Shown piece by piece: positions 59,166 through 64,000 of a DNA stretch of 64,000 bases (its first letter is position 1; each line of letters starts with the position of its first letter). A model generated the notes under the pieces. The model worked only from the letters and a program-made list of their open reading frames with translations. It was not told where the DNA came from and searched no databases. Made by a program: the position numbers and the translations under genes. The stretch lies in the NCBI GenBank assembly GCA_015227615.1, contig JAALGZ010000005.1, positions 1,860,001-1,924,000 of the forward strand. The letters are read 5' to 3'. This DNA is from Labyrinthula sp. Ha (lineage: Eukaryota; Sar; Bigyra; Labyrinthulida; Labyrinthulaceae).

Positions 59166-61945
59166 ACACTAACATGTTCCTCTTTTTCACCTGGTTCATT
59201 GCTACCATCTTTAAATGTTTGTCTTTGATGTCCATTCAATCTTCAACAAGGCTCTACTTGACTCAGTTGTTAAACTAACTCAAAATCTCCCTGCTCTATT
59301 ATAGATGGATTTTAAACCTAGCTGTAATGGATATCGTTTGCAATGATAGCGATTTAACAGTGTGCAACAAAGTTTTTGTGTAGGCCATCCATTAAGATTC
59401 GCTCTATTAGCCAAAGGCTCTAAGCTTCTAGCTCTGTTATTGCAAAGTCTACTTGTTGTAGATAACCTTTTTGTTTTCCTTTGCCCTTGCCCTCCGTTAG
59501 AGCAGTTGTGTTTTATTTGAAAGGCGATAGCTTAACCATTGATTCAAGGTTATTCGATTCATAGGTGATAGATCTCTAGGTAAAGTGGAAGAAATCTGCT
59601 AGAATATAGAATAAAGTCTAACCAAAAGAATCTAACAGAACCCAAATAAGAATGAATAATCTCCAGACATTTAGAAGATTGTTCTTTTTTACTGTAGTGC
59701 AAGAGTATTCAAGATAAACTAACTCAGGTTTTATTCATCTTGGCCAAGTTCCTTTAGTCTATGTTACAATGGATGGTCACCTTTATGATCTTGGCCTAGG
59801 CAGCCTGTACTCCAAGCAATCCAGTCCCTAAACCTTATTATGCAATAACGCCATTAGATTCTGTGACTTCGCAAAGTTAGCTTAGGGAGAAAGAAAACTT
59901 TAAGGTTTGTCTCCGTTTAAAGGGTTATTAATTTGAATTCTAGGTGCATCATCCGCCAGTACATTCCACTGCTACAAGTCATGATGCGCCCACTTCCAAA
60001 AATTTTATCAGATTGTGGGTTGCTAATATGAACTAGAGTTAGCATTTGACTATGTACTTTGGCACTGATTGAAACAAGTCTAGCTAAACTTAATTAATAG
60101 TTGTTCATTGAAAGTATCAAATGATATTTATAGGTTTCAGAGATATAAATATGCCTAAACTTAGTAACTAAGTTGCATTGGAACACGGTGTTTGCTGGAA
60201 CTAACTCAAACACATTGGTTTCAGATTAGTAAACCAAAAAAAACAGTTAAATAGGGCGGAAAGTGATAAGATACAAGTAGCAATGCTCAAGCTGTTTAAT
60301 TGGGAGATTGCCAAGCGTGATTTTAACTAGGTATGCTAGGTTTATTGAATAATCTTCCTGCATAAAAACCGTTTTCATAGCTTCCTCTTCATATATATTC
60401 GCTGCAAACTTTCCACTAGCTGGCCAAGCTGCTATAACACATGTGCCGTGGGATCAATAGTTGGGGCCAAAAGGCTTAAGATTCAATCTATTGATTTTTT
60501 CAAAATTATGGGACTGCTACGTTTTGTGATCGTAAAATTACAAAAACTACAATGGCTGCATAACAAGCTTAATGACTATTTAACTGGAGAATTCTATTTG
60601 CTCCTTTTGCAGTAGCACGGTTATTAAATTTCTAAGGAAGATATCCTCTTCAGCTCTTATAACTCAGTAAGCAGGATGACTACTCCTAATAAGAAGCATC
60701 CTTAATTTAATTTATTAGGCCCAACATTAAGGGTTGGGTGTATAATGACTACATTAATAACGCAAGTTACATGTTCTCAACATATCTCATTTGAGAGTTG
60801 CCTGCTCTAGAAGCAGTAATTACTGCCTGAAAGAGCAGTTACATCTGTACAAGTACAAAATATCTACGTTCCGTGGTGCATATTTTGCTTTACATGGAAA
60901 ACCCACACTCCGGGATAACATGTGAGAATGCAGTTTTTATATTCGTGATTAAAGTATTCCCGTTCTTTATGCTTATGATAGGCCCAAGAACTCAAACCCA
61001 TATATCCTAGTCGCCACAAACATTGGTTTTAGGAGTGGCCATCTGTTAGACTGAACAGTCTTCTAGAACCTTCATTACATCCTTATACATATGTTTGTGC
61101 ACAAAATCTATAAATCTTAAAATGCTTAAAAAGTTAGTACTATTTATATTATCCCATAAACACCTTTCCTCAGTTAAGGTTTTTCTTAGAAGCACAGAAT
61201 TAAAGAAACTCGCCGTTGAGGAATTGCGGATCCTCACACTCATTACCACGCAAAGCAAGTTTTGGAATTTTTGAAAATCCACAGGACTCCGTCATAAAAT
61301 ATATATTTTAAAGTTAGTGTCTCGTTAAATATTTTCAAAACTTCTTCAACACTCTTAGTCAATTTCTGATTCCTCACTCAAGACTCGATGAATTTCTGAA
61401 TCAAAAACCCAGAATGAGTTATTCATTCTGCATGCATTTTCTATTCAGCGTGGTATACAGATTCGCTAAAATTTGTTGAATCTCAGAAAATTCTCTATGA
61501 GTTAGACAATCTCTTAATCAGGACATATTCTTTGCTTATGGTCTTGGTTCTAATGCGGCTCAACCAAGAAACAAGAGTATCTGTTACCCACTTCGTTAAC
61601 GGTTCTTGGCGGCTATACTCGGTCTATCTCAACAAGAACTAATATTTTTATGCTATAATAAAGTTCAAAGAATCTAGTTTTCACCCAGCTCACTACTACG
61701 TGAACCTTTGTCTTGTTCCAACAAAGATTATGCTTTTTAAATTCTTTTTCTACCACAATTAGGGTTATAGTTTTCTCCGATCACAAATCATTTGAATTTA
61801 TTTTCTTAATTCCATAAGATAAAGCTGCTAACCTAGATTCTATGATTTGATCAGACTTACCAGAAATTAGAGTGCATACTAAATAGACCTTAGAATCCTT
61901 GAAAGTACGGGTTTCATTTGAATCCGGCAGAAACTTTTTGAAGCA
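59166..61945. other. Gene-poor spacer between Rpt6 and EPSP synthase genes
   Basis: This 2.8-kb AT-rich spacer contains no intact gene. At 61046-61560 on the minus strand, several adjacent frames read like decayed protein (listed separately). At 61596-61604 the word TTAACGGTT, containing a Myb core, lies about 345 bp upstream of the EPSP synthase start. Confidence 0.55.
61046..61560 (-). pseudogene. Possible decayed gene of unknown family
   Basis: A minus-strand frame of 78 codons ending at 61046 is preceded by coding-like tracts in other frames up to about 61560, all with plausible helix-forming composition (for example SEIHRVLSEESE and WDNINSTNFLSILRFID). At least three frame changes or stops separate them, and no mini-intron explains them. 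No family is recognised. Confidence 0.25.
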
Positions 61946-63452
61946 ATGTGGAATTACTGTGGAGCGAATAACATGAGCGACCTCGTACCAGTGGAAGTCA
62001 AAGCTTTCAACGCAGAACAACTCTCTGCAATAGAGAAAAGTGGATCTACATTCACCTGGCCAATTCCTGGATCGAAAAGTATAACCAATAGAGCTTTAAT
62101 ACTTGCTGCTATATCTCCGTTTCCTGTTACTTTGAAAGGAGTTTTGCATTCTGATGACACAAGGCACATGACAAAGGCATTGACTTCGTTGGGTGTTGAA
62201 ATCTCCCAAGATGAAAATGAACCGGAAACTGTTTATGTGAAGGGCGGGGTTAATAAAATTAAAACTTACTTGGATACACTTAAAGAGAACATAGTATTCT
62301 TGTTGGATTTATAAAAGCTTAGGAAATTTTCGTTGGAAACAGCGGCACTACTGTCAGATTTCTTACGTCTTTAGTCGTGTTTATATCCTCTCCAGTTGCA
62401 ATAACTCTAACGGGTGATGAACATATGGCTAAAAGACCATTAGCTGATCTCACAGATGTTTTAATCGGGTTAACTTCCTCCAAGTTGCACTATACCAAAG
62501 GAACGAGCTGTCCACCTTTAGAGGTAGTGCCTGCAGATTCCTCTACAAAGCGTAAAGTGACTCCAAAATCAGTGGAGATGAAAGGAAATAAGAGTTCCCA
62601 ATATTTTACCTCGCTAATGATGTCTGCGCACTTACTCATAACTGAACCTCTAGAGATTATCATAAGCGGCACTCTTATATCTGTTCCTTACGTAGAAATG
62701 ACTGCTGAGATGATGGGATCATTTGGACTAAAGGCGGAACTACTGAAAACAGAGAATAAAGTTACATCCATTAAAGTCTACCCCCGAGATGAAGCAAGTT
62801 TGCCAAAGTTAAATGTAGGCGCTTCATTTGTATATGAAGTGGAAGCAGATGCAAGTGCTGCTAGTTATGCATTCGCTGCTGCTGCGGCTACAAGATCAAG
62901 TGTAAAAGTTAACACTCGCACTTCAAAGTCTATGCAAGGGGACTACGGGTTCGTAGACATTTTGGAGCGGCTGGGCTGTGAAGTTGTTAAAGGAGAAGGT
63001 TTCATTGAGGTTACGGGGAAAGAACTTGGAGGAAAGGAAGAGTTTGTGGAAAACATGGGTGATATAAGTGACACAGTTATGTCTGTGGCTGCTATCGCAC
63101 CTCTTGTCAATAGCAAAATAAAAATCGTAAATGTGGCTAACATTAGAATCAAGGAGTATATATATTTTTTCAGATTAAGTATAGGACTGATCGTTTAGAA
63201 GCTACTGTGAACGAGCTAAAAAGATTAGGGCAGAAGGTAGAGTTTGGGGAAGACTGGTTGCAGATTATTCCGCAAGATGTACAACCTGCAGAAATAGAAT
63301 GTTACTCAGATCATAGAATGGCCATGGCCTTTGCAATCCTGGCTTTGATGAAACCGGGAATATTAATCAAAGACAAATTTTGCGTCAACAAGACGTATCC
63401 AGAGTTCTGGAATCACCTCCAACAGTTTCAGACTTTCGCGACATCCGCTTAG
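61946..63452 (+). CDS. aroA: EPSP synthase (3-phosphoshikimate 1-carboxyvinyltransferase), monofunctional
   Basis: Exons 61946-62293, 62323-63155 and 63185-63452 encode 482 residues; both introns are 29 nt. The enzyme joins shikimate-3-phosphate and phosphoenolpyruvate, the sixth shikimate-pathway step. Motifs are [11 protein letters not shown] (41-51, substrate Lys), HSDDT (68-72), [12 protein letters not shown] (121-132), [10 protein letters not shown] (150-159), SSQYFTSLM (207-215), EADASAASY (290-298), the catalytic Asp in SDTVM (D366), NIRIKETDRL (389-398, rebuilt by splicing) and DHRMAMAF (436-443). The length matches a free enzyme, not the pentafunctional AROM fusion of fungi and apicomplexans. 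The NIRIKETDR and KTYPEFW endings are bacterial/algal in style. A stop codon lies directly upstream in frame, so no transit peptide is visible and a cytosolic enzyme is implied unless an upstream exon exists. A second ATG at 61973 is an alternative start. Confidence 0.95.
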
Positions 63453-63483
63453 CACTCTGCCTCAATTACTCAACGATGCTACA

Positions 63484-64000
63484 TTAATTGCATGAAACTA
63501 GAGTTTTATTTTTTTGTATTTCGTACATTGATTTTGCACTTTCATAGAGTCTTATGTCCATGGCAGCATATTCCCGCAACTTATTAATAACGTCTGGATC
63601 CTGTATCTGTTTCTGTATTCTATCAGAATATAGCGCACTATTCTTTTTGGTTAAGCTACGTCTTAGCTCCTCTGCTTCTACACCTAGTAGTTCTGGAAAA
63701 TCTTGTGATAGAATATTTAGTCCATTCTCTAAATCTTCAAGAAGCAAATAACGGAGACACGGAGAGAACAAGTTACTTTCAGCAACTTTGTACATTACCT
63801 CATTACTTCGGGATGAATAGAAGGAGTTCTTGAAGTCGATAACACCTTTGGAGAGTCTAGTTGTCATCAAATTTGGGTTCCCAAAACCTTGCTCAAAAAA
63901 TTCCAATATAGTGAGAGGACAATATTCCATATCTTTCCACTCCTGTTTCCATTTCTTCTTGTTCTCAGATCCCTGGATGCAAACGTAATTGTAACTGCTT
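63484..64000 (-). CDS. C-terminal part of a possible sulfotransferase-like protein (truncated by window edge)
   Basis: The frame is open from the window's right edge to a TAA at 63484-63486, giving about 171 residues; the N-terminus lies outside. An internal Met at 63930 is not the true start, because the frame continues upstream with coding-like sequence. PLTILEFFEQGFGNPNLMTTRLSKG recalls the N-x-x-T/V-R-x-L-x-G region of Golgi membrane-bound sulfotransferases, and REYAAMDIRLYESAKSMYE recalls the D-x-x-LYE C-terminal helix of that family. The PAPS-binding motifs would be outside the window. It converges on EPSP synthase with 31 bp between stops. The family assignment is tentative. Confidence 0.45.
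   Translation of the reverse strand, partial: SSYNYVCIQGSENKKKWKQEWKDMEYCPLTILEFFEQGFGNPNLMTTRLSKGVIDFKNSFYSSRSNEVMYKVAESNLFSPCLRYLLLEDLENGLNILSQDFPELLGVEAEELRRSLTKKNSALYSDRIQKQIQDPDVINKLREYAAMDIRLYESAKSMYEIQKNKTLVSCN

Overview
The window is nuclear DNA of an AT-rich unicellular eukaryote. It shows spliceosomal GTA...AG introns, a nuclear-pore scaffold protein, 26S proteasome subunits, a three-repeat Myb protein and a tubulin-tyrosine-ligase-like enzyme. The introns are very short: eleven are 27-34 nt and one is 94 nt. I cannot place the species. Introns near 28 nt, a large VTT-domain membrane protein and a free-standing EPSP synthase suggest a protist, perhaps in or near the alveolates or stramenopiles, rather than an animal, land plant or yeast. 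The standard genetic code fits every gene.

Layout: genes sit in small tight islands separated by 1-10 kb of AT-rich DNA with no recognisable intact gene. Island 1 (5.9-10.8 kb): a membrane-anchored methyltransferase-like gene (-), an FHA-domain gene (+) and a Nup155-type nucleoporin (-). Island 2 (16.2-18.7 kb): a small basic unknown protein (+) facing an R1R2R3 Myb protein (-). Island 3 (20.7-27.0 kb): a triple-RRM RNA-binding protein (+), a small acidic ORF (-) and a 958-residue VTT/SNARE-associated-Golgi membrane protein with five mini-introns (-). Island 4 (35.4-39.2 kb): a type II membrane TTLL enzyme (-), Rpn13/ADRM1 (+) and an unknown basic protein (-). A lone 7TM protein lies at 46.0-47.1 kb (-). 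Island 5 (57.7-59.2 kb): Rpt6. Island 6 (61.9-64 kb): monofunctional EPSP synthase (+) and the C-terminal part of a possible sulfotransferase (-).

Within islands, convergent neighbours nearly touch. FHA and Nup155 stop codons are 1 nt apart, Rpn13 and its neighbour have overlapping stop codons, and divergent pairs share 74-116 bp promoters. Rpn13 and Rpt6 belong to the same 19S particle, and Rpn13 normally docks the deubiquitinase UCH37. No other pathway clustering is evident.

The gene-poor stretches contain a dispersed repeat family of about 0.35-0.45 kb with imperfect inverted ends (copies near 42.7, 44.2 and 57.0 kb), simple repeats, and several weak, decayed protein-like tracts. These include a possible fossil LTR-retroelement pol at the left edge and a possible pogo-like transposase tail at 32.5 kb. 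Most short ORFs there are at the number expected by chance in DNA of this composition. I found no tRNA, rRNA or snRNA gene and no CRISPR array.
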